From assembly GCF_001898575.1 (NCBI RefSeq), contig NZ_MKUD01000025.1, positions 63,892 through 127,891 of the forward strand: a stretch of 64,000 nt of DNA, in the 5' to 3' direction. Positions 33,664 to 41,601 of this stretch are shown piece by piece. How positions within the stretch are numbered: the stretch's first letter is position 1; each line of letters opens with the position of its first letter. The position numbers and the translations under genes are program-made. The notes below the pieces were generated by a model. That model did not search any database, was not told where the DNA came from, and saw only the letters and a program-made list of their open reading frames with translations. This stretch comes from Spirosoma sp. 48-14. Its GTDB lineage: Bacteria; Bacteroidota; Bacteroidia; Cytophagales; Spirosomataceae.

Positions 33664-33847
33664 AGTGAGCATATTTTGAAGGCCGTTCCATCGATGCAAA
33701 TGCATTGAAAGACTGATCTAGAAGATAAAAAACAGGGCTTAGCACGAAGGCGAGAACAACGATTGAACAGATTGCTACGGCAAACCAGCACAGAAACAGT
33801 ATGCCTAAAGCAACAATAAACGGAGTAAGCAAAAGGGTTTTAATCAT
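33653..33847 (-). CDS. Small two-pass membrane protein
   Basis: A 64-residue protein, MIKTLLLTPFIVALGILFLC, almost entirely hydrophobic to residue 43, which allows two membrane passes, then a polar tail. It overlaps the upstream gene by eight bases and the downstream gene by about ten. Unknown function in the early block; superinfection or holin roles cannot be told apart. Confidence 0.5.
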   Translation of the reverse strand: MIKTLLLTPFIVALGILFLCWFAVAICSIVVLAFVLSPVFYLLDQSFNAFASMERPSKYAHYDQ

Positions 33848-34196
33848 AAGTATGGTAGGGTAAGTATTGGGGTTGTAATCCGCTGTTCACTAGCGTTCTG
33901 GTAAGTTCATTTAGTAGTTCCTGGAGGGCATCCGAGAGTGGCAACCGCTGTAGTGTTTGCCACATGGCCACGGCTACAGATAGCGGTAGATTTAGGGTGT
34001 AGGGCTTCTGGTTGGTACGAAAGCGCCAGGTGGTAATCTGCTGGTTGGTAATTCTTCCGCGCCATTCAACTAAAATCAACTCCTCCAGGCTTAAGTCATT
34101 CAGGGCAGTTAAGGTGCTGTAATGGGTAGGCGGTTTAATGAGTTGAAGTAATCCGGCCATACCGTCCTTATAGACCTTTAGGCTTATTTTCTCCAT
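33840..34196 (-). CDS. Unknown early phage protein
   Basis: Start taken at ATG 34196 (MEKISLKVYKDGMAGLLQLI), 118 residues; seven more codons upstream are open. A beta-rich middle (LILVEWRGRITNQQITTWRF) is followed by leucine-rich helices. No motif is recognised. Confidence 0.5.
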   Translation of the reverse strand: MEKISLKVYKDGMAGLLQLIKPPTHYSTLTALNDLSLEELILVEWRGRITNQQITTWRFRTNQKPYTLNLPLSVAVAMWQTLQRLPLSDALQELLNELTRTLVNSGLQPQYLPYHTYD

Positions 34197-34232
34197 CGCT
34201 TGTTTTGGGTAGAGCAAAAAAAGATCGTGTCT

Positions 34233-34475
34233 CTAGTCGGTCTTTTCGGCATCTGGTGGCTGACTTTGAGCTATCTGGATTAATTCGTCTACATCTTTTA
34301 GCAGCTTTTCCAGGGTTTTCCGTTCGTCATCAACACCATGAAGTGCTGCCGCCCAATAGCCAGCCGAAAACTCACTATCTGCTGCTTTCTTCTTTGCTTC
34401 GATGGATATTTTTGTGTTAAGTAGGTGTCTTATCTGGGATTCAATCGTGATTTTTAAAATGGCTAATGAGCTCAT
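34233..34475 (-). CDS. Small helical phage protein
   Basis: An 80-residue protein, MSSLAILKITIESQIRHLLN, predicted helical with a long amphipathic stretch (ERKTLEKLLKDVDELIQIAQ). Separate from its neighbours by short gaps. Not recognised. Confidence 0.45.
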   Translation of the reverse strand: MSSLAILKITIESQIRHLLNTKISIEAKKKAADSEFSAGYWAAALHGVDDERKTLEKLLKDVDELIQIAQSQPPDAEKTD

Positions 34476-34603
34476 AAATTTGTTTCGTTTAGAATTGATT
34501 TAAAATGACTTAGCCTTGTGGTTTGCTTTGGCAGAGCAAAAAAAAGATCGCTTTATCCTTGTCTTTAGTGAGCGTTAGATGGCTGATTTACGGTTACTGG
34601 CCT

Positions 34604-35371
34604 TTACATCCCCCGCCTAAAATGGGTATTCATGTTGTTGACGGCCTGTTTCGCCCGTTTAGCGGCTTCTTCGTTATCAAGGTCGATGTGAGCGCCTGGC
34701 GGTGTCATGTCGGGCGTTTGATGCTGGCGGGCTGGCTGTTGGTAGTTGGCTGGCTCTGGCCGATAAACCAACGGTGTGGGCATGGCTGGCGATTTTACAT
34801 ACACCTCTTTGCAGGTTCTCCACCAGGCCTCAACTCGTGCGTATGGATAGCGCTTTATAAGCTCCTTGCAGTGTTCCACCAGTAAGTCCTCCGTTGGAAA
34901 ACGTTGGGTACTAAACTTAAAATCAAGGGCTTCTACATCTCTCACCGACTCTCTGGGAGGCAATAACTTAATTGGGTCGAAGGGTTGGCCTGATAGTTTA
35001 GCATCGTACAGCCGCTGTAAATAGTTGAGAGTAGCCAGGTCTAGCTGGAGTTCATTGTGGGCGACAAAATGGGTTGGGTACATTTCCAGCAAAAGCCTAT
35101 CTTCATTTTTGTGCTGGAGTATTCCGGCCCGTCGAAACCAAAGCATTTGATAGGTTTTGTCCAGGTAGCCATTATAACAGATACGGGCCACACAATCCTG
35201 AAAAAGCGCTTGTTTGTCGTGTTTTTCGGCCTGGTTACGACTCTTAGAATAACCGTCGAAGGTATAGGCCTTTTCGCCCTTTAGGTAGAGTTCCCAGCGA
35301 TAAGTAGAGTTTTCCCGGTCTCCTACGAATTTCCGTTTGGCACGTTCCTGTGAGTTGATTTGAGAATACAT
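34604..35371 (-). CDS. Unknown early phage protein (255 aa)
   Basis: Starts MYSQINSQERAKRKFVGDRE. The protein is basic, mostly helical, with aromatic-rich motifs (KTYQMLWFRRAGILQHKNED, ARVEAWWRTCKEVYVKS). It has a proline/glutamine-rich linker near 205-230 and a charged tail EEAAKRAKQAVNNM. The size and early position would suit a replication or recombination accessory factor, but no domain is recognised. Confidence 0.5.
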   Translation of the reverse strand: MYSQINSQERAKRKFVGDRENSTYRWELYLKGEKAYTFDGYSKSRNQAEKHDKQALFQDCVARICYNGYLDKTYQMLWFRRAGILQHKNEDRLLLEMYPTHFVAHNELQLDLATLNYLQRLYDAKLSGQPFDPIKLLPPRESVRDVEALDFKFSTQRFPTEDLLVEHCKELIKRYPYARVEAWWRTCKEVYVKSPAMPTPLVYRPEPANYQQPARQHQTPDMTPPGAHIDLDNEEAAKRAKQAVNNMNTHFRRGM

Positions 35372-35897
35372 TGATTTTCAGATGGTTTTGGAATTGATTT
35401 AATAGCGTGGAACCCGTCCCCCCCCTTCCAGTTATTCGGTTAAGAGTGCTATACGCTTTTTTGAGGGTTATTCTAAAAGTTATACGAGTTAGTCTAAAAG
35501 TTAAGTCTATGTTTAACAGATAGTTAACTCTGGGTTTAACTGCAAACCGATCAAAAAAAGATGCCAAATTGGCATAGTTCTACCGCCCAGCCTGATTGGC
35601 TGATTTTTTGAAAATTTCAAAAGTGGTTTGGCCTGATGCACCAGGCCCGTTTGCAAATGAACGGTAAGGGGTATACGTTTTGATTCAGATGGATAAGTTG
35701 AGTTTTACGGCCCGATTCGTGCCAGGCCGTAAAGACTAAATCCAAATTCCTAAACCATTAACTTTCTGGAATCCCTTTCCATAGCTGATGGGGAGGAGTC
35801 GAACCTACCTAACTCCTGGCAACTGCCAAGTGTCGCTCACCTGTTGAGCGTCCCACCCTGCCCTTTTTTAGAGTGATAGCGCACTCAGTTGGTTGTC
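35372..35897. other. Non-coding region with small repeats, probable early control region
   Basis: No convincing gene. The word TCTAAAAGTTA appears twice within 30 bases (about 35470-35505), the palindrome TGCCAAATTGGCA lies near 35562, and a structured tRNA-like stretch lies at about 35787-35865. It probably holds the promoter for the 34604 operon. Confidence 0.45.
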
Positions 35898-36125
35898 CTA
35901 CGCGGCTGTAGCAATCTTGCCAGCAAATTCTGGTTTGGCCTTTGCCCGTAGCATAACGTATTTTAAGCGAGCGGCCTGAATTTGCGCCTGGAGTATTGGC
36001 TTTAGCCGATTGTCATTTTCAACCCGTGCCAGGAGTCTATCAAACTCTTCCTTTGCCTGTTCAAAATCGACGTTTATCTGATCAATGGGCATAGTGGTAA
36101 CATGGTCGTTGGTTAGGACGTGCAT
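35898..36125 (-). CDS. Small helical early phage protein
   Basis: A 75-residue protein, MHVLTNDHVTTMPIDQINVD, with a long helix (FEQAKEEFDRLLARVENDNR). ATG lies 39 bases after GTCCTTT site 8. Unknown function; a hetero-oligomeric helper is possible from the helix content. Confidence 0.5.
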   Translation of the reverse strand: MHVLTNDHVTTMPIDQINVDFEQAKEEFDRLLARVENDNRLKPILQAQIQAARLKYVMLRAKAKPEFAGKIATAA

Positions 36126-36164
36126 AAAATTTGGCCGAAAAATGGTTTATAAAAGATGGCTTCT

Positions 36165-36171
36165 AAAGGAC
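36165..36171 (-). promoter_or_regulatory. GTCCTTT operon-head motif, site 8
   Basis: Minus-strand GATAAATCCGTCCTTTAGAA, four bases after the stop of the 36176 gene and 39 bases before the ATG at 36125. Confidence 0.5.
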
Positions 36172-36175
36172 GGAT

Positions 36176-36442
36176 TTATCCTACTGGGGGAATAGTATTT
36201 GATCGTATATCCTCCCAGGTAAAGCCAAAAAACTCAACAAATTGCTCTAATATGTAATAGGGCAAAACCCTCATATCAATCTCTACCTCATTCTTAGCCT
36301 CTTTACCCAAGATTGACCGTTTAAAATAGGTTAAACAGTCTGCTTTAGTGTGAAACCTAGCCGCCAATACTCCATTCATGGCCAGGCACCTCTCCCTATC
36401 CTGAGTTTCCAGCCGCTTATAATGGGCATTCAAGGTGCTCAT
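36176..36442 (-). CDS. Small early phage protein, divergent from the repressor
   Basis: An 88-residue protein, MSTLNAHYKRLETQDRERCL, helical. It has the segment FHTKADCLTYFKRSILGKEA and an aromatic C-terminal part (YYILEQFVEFFGFTWEDIRS). Its ATG lies eight bases from an ATGACCGT word that recurs in front of the repressor gene, 306 bases away. It may be the first gene under repressor control. Not recognised. Confidence 0.5.
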   Translation of the reverse strand: MSTLNAHYKRLETQDRERCLAMNGVLAARFHTKADCLTYFKRSILGKEAKNEVEIDMRVLPYYILEQFVEFFGFTWEDIRSNTIPPVG

Positions 36443-36747
36443 TGAAAAAAATGACCGTTTACAAAGATATTTCTATGTTTTTACAGTGATTGTAACAATA
36501 TTTGTCCATTCACTGTTAAACTGACGCACAATGTTAGATATATATTTCTAATTATTAAACATAAATATTTATTATTTTTTCGAATCTTATGATAACATAC
36601 TGTCTTTCAGACTTTTAAAATTCTAAATTCAATATATACCTAGGGACAATAAATTATCCATATTTCAAAAATATGTGACAAATACTTTCAAACACATTAG
36701 CTTAAAGAGAGAATAGACAAGAAACTCAATATAATGACCGTAAATCA
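36443..36747. promoter_or_regulatory. Divergent promoter/operator region of the prophage
   Basis: AT-rich space between the early gene (minus) and the repressor (plus). ATGACCGT occurs at 36451-36458 and 36734-36741, each within ten bases of a start codon. ACAGTGA...TCACTGT forms an inverted repeat around 36483-36518. Operator function is inferred. Confidence 0.5.
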
Positions 36748-37239
36748 ATGAAAGAAACAGCAAAACGATTAGAGGAGGTTTTAGACCTTTTAAAGCTTAA
36801 CAAAAATGCTTTCGCTCGTGAAATTGGTGTCTCATCTACTGTCATAAATGGTATTGTCAGTGGGATGCACAATCCAGGCCCTAAAGTACTAGGTGCAATA
36901 AACAGTCGGTTTCCCGAAATTAATACTGATTGGATTTCTAATGGAATAGGTCAAATACAACGCTCAGAAGGTAGTACTAAGCCAACAGATAATGAATCCT
37001 TCGGCAATCAAGTGATAGAACGCCTTTTAGATGAATTTACAAAGCTTCGGGAACAGTTATCAATAAAAGATAGGCAATTAGAAGCAGCAGACAAACGTGC
37101 TGAGGGATTGCAACGTACTATTGACGCCTTATTGAATCGCCCATTAACATCTACAGGAAATTTTCCTAACGACGTAGCTGCTGGCCGGTCTGTTGTGCGT
37201 ATACATCCTGCCGTTCAGCAGGTAGGGTTAGTTGCTTAA
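36748..37239 (+). CDS. XRE-family transcriptional repressor of the prophage
   Basis: A 163-residue protein with an N-terminal helix-turn-helix (about 5-65): LEEVLDLLKLNKNAFAREIG then SSTVINGIVSGMHNPGPKVL, and PEINTDWISNGIG, a common end of such domains in Bacteroidota phages. A coiled coil follows (about 90-130, KLREQLSIKDRQLEAADKRA), probably for dimerisation, with no peptidase domain. It diverges from the early block and ends in a strong terminator. It is the most likely lysogeny repressor. Confidence 0.8.
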   Translation: MKETAKRLEEVLDLLKLNKNAFAREIGVSSTVINGIVSGMHNPGPKVLGAINSRFPEINTDWISNGIGQIQRSEGSTKPTDNESFGNQVIERLLDEFTKLREQLSIKDRQLEAADKRAEGLQRTIDALLNRPLTSTGNFPNDVAAGRSVVRIHPAVQQVGLVA

Positions 37240-37262
37240 AAAAGGGAAACTTCCCTTTTTTT
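37238..37262 (+). terminator. Terminator after the repressor
   Basis: AAAGGGAA/TTCCCTTT stem with a two-base loop and seven T, starting at the stop codon. Confidence 0.8.
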
Positions 37263-37359
37263 GCTCGATTCGCGGTTACAGATGCGGTTACGTCGAAATC
37301 GTCACAAAGTTGAGTACTGCGTGGCGCGGTCATAATCAGTAAGTTAAGAAGAATTTCAG

Positions 37360-37437
37360 GGAGGGGGTTCTAATGCCTCTCTCTCTGCTCAACAAAAACT
37401 AAAGCACTCATAATCAACGATTTGAGTGCTTTTTTTA
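37360..37437 (+). other. Possible attachment-site remnant: tRNA-like 3' end plus terminator
   Basis: GGGAGGGGGTTCTAATGCCT followed by CTCTCTCTGC resembles a tRNA-Ser T-arm and acceptor 3' strand, with no 5' half within 100 bases. A hairpin (37401-37410 with 37423-37432) followed by seven T comes next. This may be attR of the prophage, with the whole tRNA beyond the left edge. Speculative. Confidence 0.3.
37401..37437 (+). terminator. Terminator hairpin
   Basis: AAAGCACTCA/TGAGTGCTTT stem, 12-base loop, then seven T. Confidence 0.7.
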
Positions 37438-37480
37438 TTTATCTATGTATCCGAATTTGTATCCTATATCTTAATCTACT

Positions 37481-39873
37481 GTGTATACGACAGGAAATAA
37501 TGTTGCAAATTTCCTTAAGTCTGAAAAGGAATTTTCGGATAAAATATTAAAAGACTTAAGATATAATTTTAATAAAAGCATGTTAAAGAGACAATTGAAG
37601 ACCGTTTAAATCTTGAATTAAAATTTTATACAGAAAAAATCTATTTTGCCGACACAAAAAAAGAAATTCAAAATCGAATAACTAATATCAAAATTAGTTT
37701 AACAAAGAATCACTATGCTACATATTATAAATTAATTAACAACTACTTTGAATACATAATATTTGACAAAAATACTTACAAGTTCAACCTCAATAAAGTA
37801 TTTGAAAAAACATCAAATGATGACATCAATTCTGTTATAACAGAATTAACTAAGTCTATTTTTCAAGAAAATTTAATTTTCACCATTAATCAAGTTAATT
37901 ATTTATTACGCTTAGAGAAGGTTTATCCATCAAATAAAAAACTTCAGACAATTAAATATATCACAAAAAAGTTTATATTATTTTCAAAAAAACAAATAAA
38001 TCATACAATTCCAATAATTATTGCATTTACTATACTACTTATTTTCTATTTCGGCTTATTTAATTTAACATTTCAATCTACAACTCAGCAAACTGTCTCA
38101 CTTGCACTTTTAAGTGCTGTCGCTACTTTTGCTGGGTTCGCAGTTGTTTTCATTCAACTTTCATTCGATAATTACAAAAAATACTACGGTGCATATTCCA
38201 AAATCTTACTTTTCAAGTCATTAGGTCAAGAAATAATAGTTCTGTTTTGCCTAAATATTATATTAGATTTACTTACAGCTGTCGTACAGGAAAAACCTAA
38301 TTATACATTTTCAAATAATAATATTTTACCTATTCAGAAATATTTATTCCTTTTAAGTTTATCTTTTTTTATATACTTCTTAATTTTATTACTACACAAA
38401 ATAAAATATATATTCGCCTATTCTTTATCAAACAATGATTTACAGGAAACAATAAAGTCTACCAATTTAATACACATAAAAGATAACATTAAGTATTCAA
38501 AAGATTACAATCAAACTTATTTAATCCTTAAAAGCTTTGAAGAAAATACTATAGAAATTACTATCGAAATCCTATTAAATTATATTAATCAGAATAATCA
38601 CAAAACCGCAGAAATAATTCTTGTAGATTTAACAAAGCATTTTCAGAAACTTATTGAAAATAACTGTTCAAGCGATGACAATACAAACGTTTCAGAAATC
38701 AGTATAGTCTATTGCAAAATAATGCATAAAGTTATTGAATCAATTTATAGTGACCAACATAGTGAATTAATAAGCCCATTTTTCGAGAATTTAAAATCAT
38801 TTAATTATACAGCATCTGTTTATAATTGTAACATGATTGCAGTAAAGAATCTTTTGAAACTTATTAATTCAACTCAAAACTTAATAAATAAAGGAAACAA
38901 TATAAATAATATTATTGAAGGAATCGATTGTTTCAAGGAAATCGCATTTTCACATATATCATACAATGCCCCATCGTGGAATGACGTACAGTCAGGTTCA
39001 ATAGCTTTAAATAGAACAAGAGGGCATATTTTTTATTCGACTAGACAATATCTTGATATATTATGGAATTTTAACATAAATGTTTTTTATGATATTGTTT
39101 ATAAAGAAATAACTAAAGAAAAGGATATATCTCTTGATATTTCATATCGTATTATAACAATATATAAAGATTTTTTACATAAAAATATCAGCCATAATTC
39201 TAAAAAAATTTTAAGATACTATTATATTAAAAATATATCTTCAATTAATACTAGCCTATATAAACTATTATATAATAAATTAATAGAAAAAGACATTAAT
39301 ATTGACTTAAATCTACATGACATATATCCTTTTAGTCCATTTAATATATTTATACTTGATAGCTCTATTAAATATGAAGATCCAGAAATTTCAAGTTTAT
39401 TATTAAATGACTATTTACACTGGTGCGACTTTGTGATAGAAAACTATAAGTATTCTGAGTTCACATCAATTTTAATTGGTGAGGTTATAGGATTACTCCA
39501 TAGTTTATTAATACATTTAGATGAACTTAATAACATACAAGAGCAAACTCAGGAGACGAATTCAACTAAAGAGAGACTAACTCAAATTACTAATGGTATA
39601 ATTGATCACTTTCAGGAATTCAATTTCTCTAACAATATTAAAGACAGAAGCATAATAAGTGTTATAAATAGTCGATTTTGGAGCTTCAAAGAACTTGACT
39701 TAAAAAACATCAAATCGGTCGACAGTCTGTTCATAAACAAAATTGAACAAATAATTTCTAATACAGTTTGGGCGAATACTTATGAAAACACCCCACTCAA
39801 TAACCAAAGTAAAATCCCAAAGAATTATTTTTTAGACTTTACTCTAAAAATGATTAGTATACTTTTCAGGTAA
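37481..39873 (+). pseudogene. Frameshifted four-helix membrane protein, AT-rich
   Basis: From a GTG at 37481 a protein-like frame runs through NVANFLKSEKEFSDKILKDL to SML near 37585. The frame one base back then stays open for about 760 codons to 39873, with no ATG before 38722. One missing A in TTAAAGAG (37583-37590) would explain the break. The joined product of about 800 residues has a helical N-terminal part and four membrane helices around 38015-38400 (HTIPIIIAFTILLIFYFGLF; LLSAVATFAGFAVVFIQL; VLFCLNIILDLL; YLFLLSLSFFIYFLILLL). A long cytoplasmic C-terminus of about 500 residues follows. The region is strongly AT-rich and probably acquired. No family is recognised. The ATG frame 38722-39873 alone may be annotated elsewhere. 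Confidence 0.55.
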
Positions 39874-39926
39874 TTAAAAAGAAATGACGTTAGCTTTAAT
39901 TCGCTAACGTCATTTCTTTTTAATTA
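39871..39926. terminator. Perfect 24-bp bidirectional terminator
   Basis: Arms 39871-39894 and 39903-39926 are exact reverse complements with an eight-base loop. The left arm contains the TAA of the plus-strand gene and the right arm the TAA of the minus-strand gene. Confidence 0.85.
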
Positions 39927-40114
39927 CTATTTCTCCTTTTCCGCCTAGAAGCCTTCGCACATCGATAACAGCAGAAAGCTGAATCCATTCGAATGCTTTC
40001 GTACTTCGAGTTACAGTGTAAACACACCTTCTGATAATAGACCCGATCTCGTCGGCGCTCGGCCCGGATTTACTTGAAATTGCGGACTGGTTTGGGGTTC
40101 TCTTCTGTATGCAT
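39920..40114 (-). pseudogene. Small zinc-ribbon protein gene with an internal stop
   Basis: On the minus strand ATG 40114 reads MHTEENPKPVRNFK, then TAA (40070-40072). The same frame then continues IRAERRRDRVYYQKVCLHCN, SKYESIRMDSAFCCYRCAKA and SRRKRRNSN to the TAA at 39920. CxxC and CCxxC pairs and the very basic tail suggest a zinc-binding nucleic-acid-associated protein of 64 residues, broken by one stop codon. Its true stop lies inside the 24-bp terminator, which supports it as a once real gene. A longer overlapping frame (39910-40221) in another phase lacks this pattern. Confidence 0.5.
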
Positions 40115-40221
40115 GGTTGGGATAGGTTTGTTAAAAATTGGATTCGATAATTCTCCGAAAAGGCTTCAATAGGCCTTCGATAGTCTGGCGAAAGATTGGA
40201 GCTTCTAATTGAATTGGTCAA

Positions 40222-40254
40222 TAAAAAACCACGGCTGGTGAACCGTGGCTTTTA
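40222..40254 (-). terminator. Terminator after the 40275-40547 gene
   Basis: CCACGG/CCGTGG stem (40229-40234 and 40243-40248) with A/T runs; on the minus strand it is followed by six T. Confidence 0.75.
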
Positions 40255-40274
40255 CAAGAGTAGAATCGAGTCGG

Positions 40275-40547
40275 TTACTTGGCTTTTGGCTCCAGTTCGT
40301 CGAAATTGAACTTTGTACGCAGCCCTTTTCCGGGACCATACACCAGGATGTATTGCCCGGTTTGGGTATCCAGAATAATAGATCCCTGTTCACCCGTAGC
40401 GGCCTGGTAGCGTCGGTTCTCGTTCAAGGCCCGTTCACTCGGGCTATGTCCAGACGGTTTGAAATTAGTCAGCAGCAGGACGCCGGTCAGGGTGAGGGCA
40501 CCCAGAAAAAACGAACGTAGGTCAATGGAGAAATGAATCGTTTTCAT
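40275..40547 (-). CDS. Membrane-anchored protein, paralogue of prophage cargo gene at 30372
   Basis: A 90-residue protein, MKTIHFSIDLRSFFLGALTL, one membrane helix (about 10-27) and a polar domain with GSIILDTQTGQYILVYGPGK ending FDELEPKAK. The N-terminal helix and the ILDTxTGQ and EPKxK motifs match the prophage gene. Both genes are followed by a CCACGG/CCGTGG-type terminator. Function unknown. It lies in a spacer region between the zinc-ribbon remnant and core genes. Confidence 0.6.
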   Translation of the reverse strand: MKTIHFSIDLRSFFLGALTLTGVLLLTNFKPSGHSPSERALNENRRYQAATGEQGSIILDTQTGQYILVYGPGKGLRTKFNFDELEPKAK

Positions 40548-40724
40548 CGTTGAACGATTAGTTTATGTATGATTGGATAAGGTAAAATGCCGTTGTGTTT
40601 ACCCACCACCTACTCAGTATCTGTCGGGGCAGCTTGGTACGGGGCCGCTAAACGCCTAGATTTACAATGTGCTACGCCCTGACGGGCTGGGTTCGTACGT
40701 GTTACTGGATAAACTATACGCCAA

Positions 40725-41228
40725 TTGAGGACTAAGCTGATTGTTCTTTTTGCGCTGGTTGGGCTGATGGCCTGTCAACCCGACGACAAACTTACTGGAG
40801 TCGCTGCGGGAGCGGCTGGCCGGTATATCGTAACAGCTTACATCGACGGTGGCGACACCCTATTTTCATTAGTACCCGGCTCAACGGGGTATAAACCCGG
40901 CATCAACAAGCTGGACATCAGCAACTTCACCGTAGAACTTACCATCACCGATTCCGATCAGCTTGCCCTGACAACTGCTTATTGGCGGAACGGCATCCAA
41001 TCGACTGTCAGCAAAGCGGTTAGGGTCCAGCTAGGCAACTCCGATTATCGGTTTTCGCTTTCAGACACCAGCACGATCCCATTTTATGAAGGGCGGGTCA
41101 GCCGATTTTCCGGGCTTTTTTACGAGCGTATGGTTGGTGGTGGATTCCGCATTCCCCTGGCTGGCTCCTCCCCTCCATCGCCTTCCCCTTCACAGGATAT
41201 TATCATCATAGCCCAACCCGGTCGGTAA
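40725..41228 (+). CDS. Lipoprotein of unknown function
   Basis: From a TTG start (40725) the product of 167 residues has a lipoprotein signal (MRTKLIVLFALVGLMACQPD; lipid Cys at residue 17). The mature domain is beta-rich with RYIVTAYIDGGDTLFSLVPG and VSRFSGLFYERMVGGGF, ending in a proline/serine-rich tail. It heads a run of overlapping genes to the SPFH gene. It probably sits in the outer membrane; no family is recognised. Confidence 0.6.
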   Translation: MRTKLIVLFALVGLMACQPDDKLTGVAAGAAGRYIVTAYIDGGDTLFSLVPGSTGYKPGINKLDISNFTVELTITDSDQLALTTAYWRNGIQSTVSKAVRVQLGNSDYRFSLSDTSTIPFYEGRVSRFSGLFYERMVGGGFRIPLAGSSPPSPSPSQDIIIIAQPGR

Positions 41229-41416
41229 TGCGGGTTCGGTTCCTGTGGTCAGGGCTTTGTGCAGGTATAGTTCAGCTAAACGAGTACGAACGGGGAGGTA
41301 CCGTCCAGTTGCCTTTTTTCACCAGTCAGTGTATACCGTTGCCGCTTACAAACAACTTATTCGGGCAATCCAACGGGATTTGTACTTTCAACCTGATTTC
41401 TGAATCGATCCTATGA
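41228..41416 (+). CDS. Small unknown protein (uncertain)
   Basis: A 62-residue frame whose ATG overlaps the lipoprotein stop (TAATG) and whose stop overlaps the next start (ATGA). The coupling at both ends is the only support. The sequence (MRVRFLWSGLCAGIVQLNEY) is not protein-family-like, so this may be a chance frame. Confidence 0.3.
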   Translation: MRVRFLWSGLCAGIVQLNEYERGGTVQLPFFTSQCIPLPLTNNLFGQSNGICTFNLISESIL

Positions 41417-41601
41417 CGCTCCTGCGAGTCTTTCAACTGTTCAGCTTTCTGGTTTTTTCGGCTCTTTTTCTGGAGAGCCTGTACTGGCTACTCAATCAGC
41501 CCAGCGACCTCCTGCTCATCGTAGCAGGTTTACTGATTGCGATCTACATCTGGATCAGCCTTAAAACGCGCTGCTTTACTAAATCCCCTTTCAAACCATG
41601 A
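41413..41601 (+). CDS. Small two-helix membrane protein
   Basis: A 62-residue protein, MTLLRVFQLFSFLVFSALFL, with two membrane helices (about 5-25 and 32-50) and a short basic tail. Its stop overlaps the start of the SPFH gene (ATGA), so the two are translationally coupled and may act together at the membrane. Not recognised. Confidence 0.5.
   Translation: MTLLRVFQLFSFLVFSALFLESLYWLLNQPSDLLLIVAGLLIAIYIWISLKTRCFTKSPFKP

Noticed and set aside
34523..34885. 120-codon plus-strand frame
   Set aside because: Antisense of the 34604-35371 gene; Trp/Leu-rich text typical of a shadow frame.
35787..35865. tRNA-like sequence on the minus strand (GGTTCGACTCC near a GAGC stem)
   Set aside because: The D-arm-like stem is plausible, but the acceptor strands do not pair, the T-stem has a mismatch and the anticodon loop is too short. 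At most a degenerate tRNA.
39910..40221. 103-codon minus-strand frame
   Set aside because: The alternative frame at 39920-40114 has a clear zinc-ribbon pattern and a stop inside the terminator.
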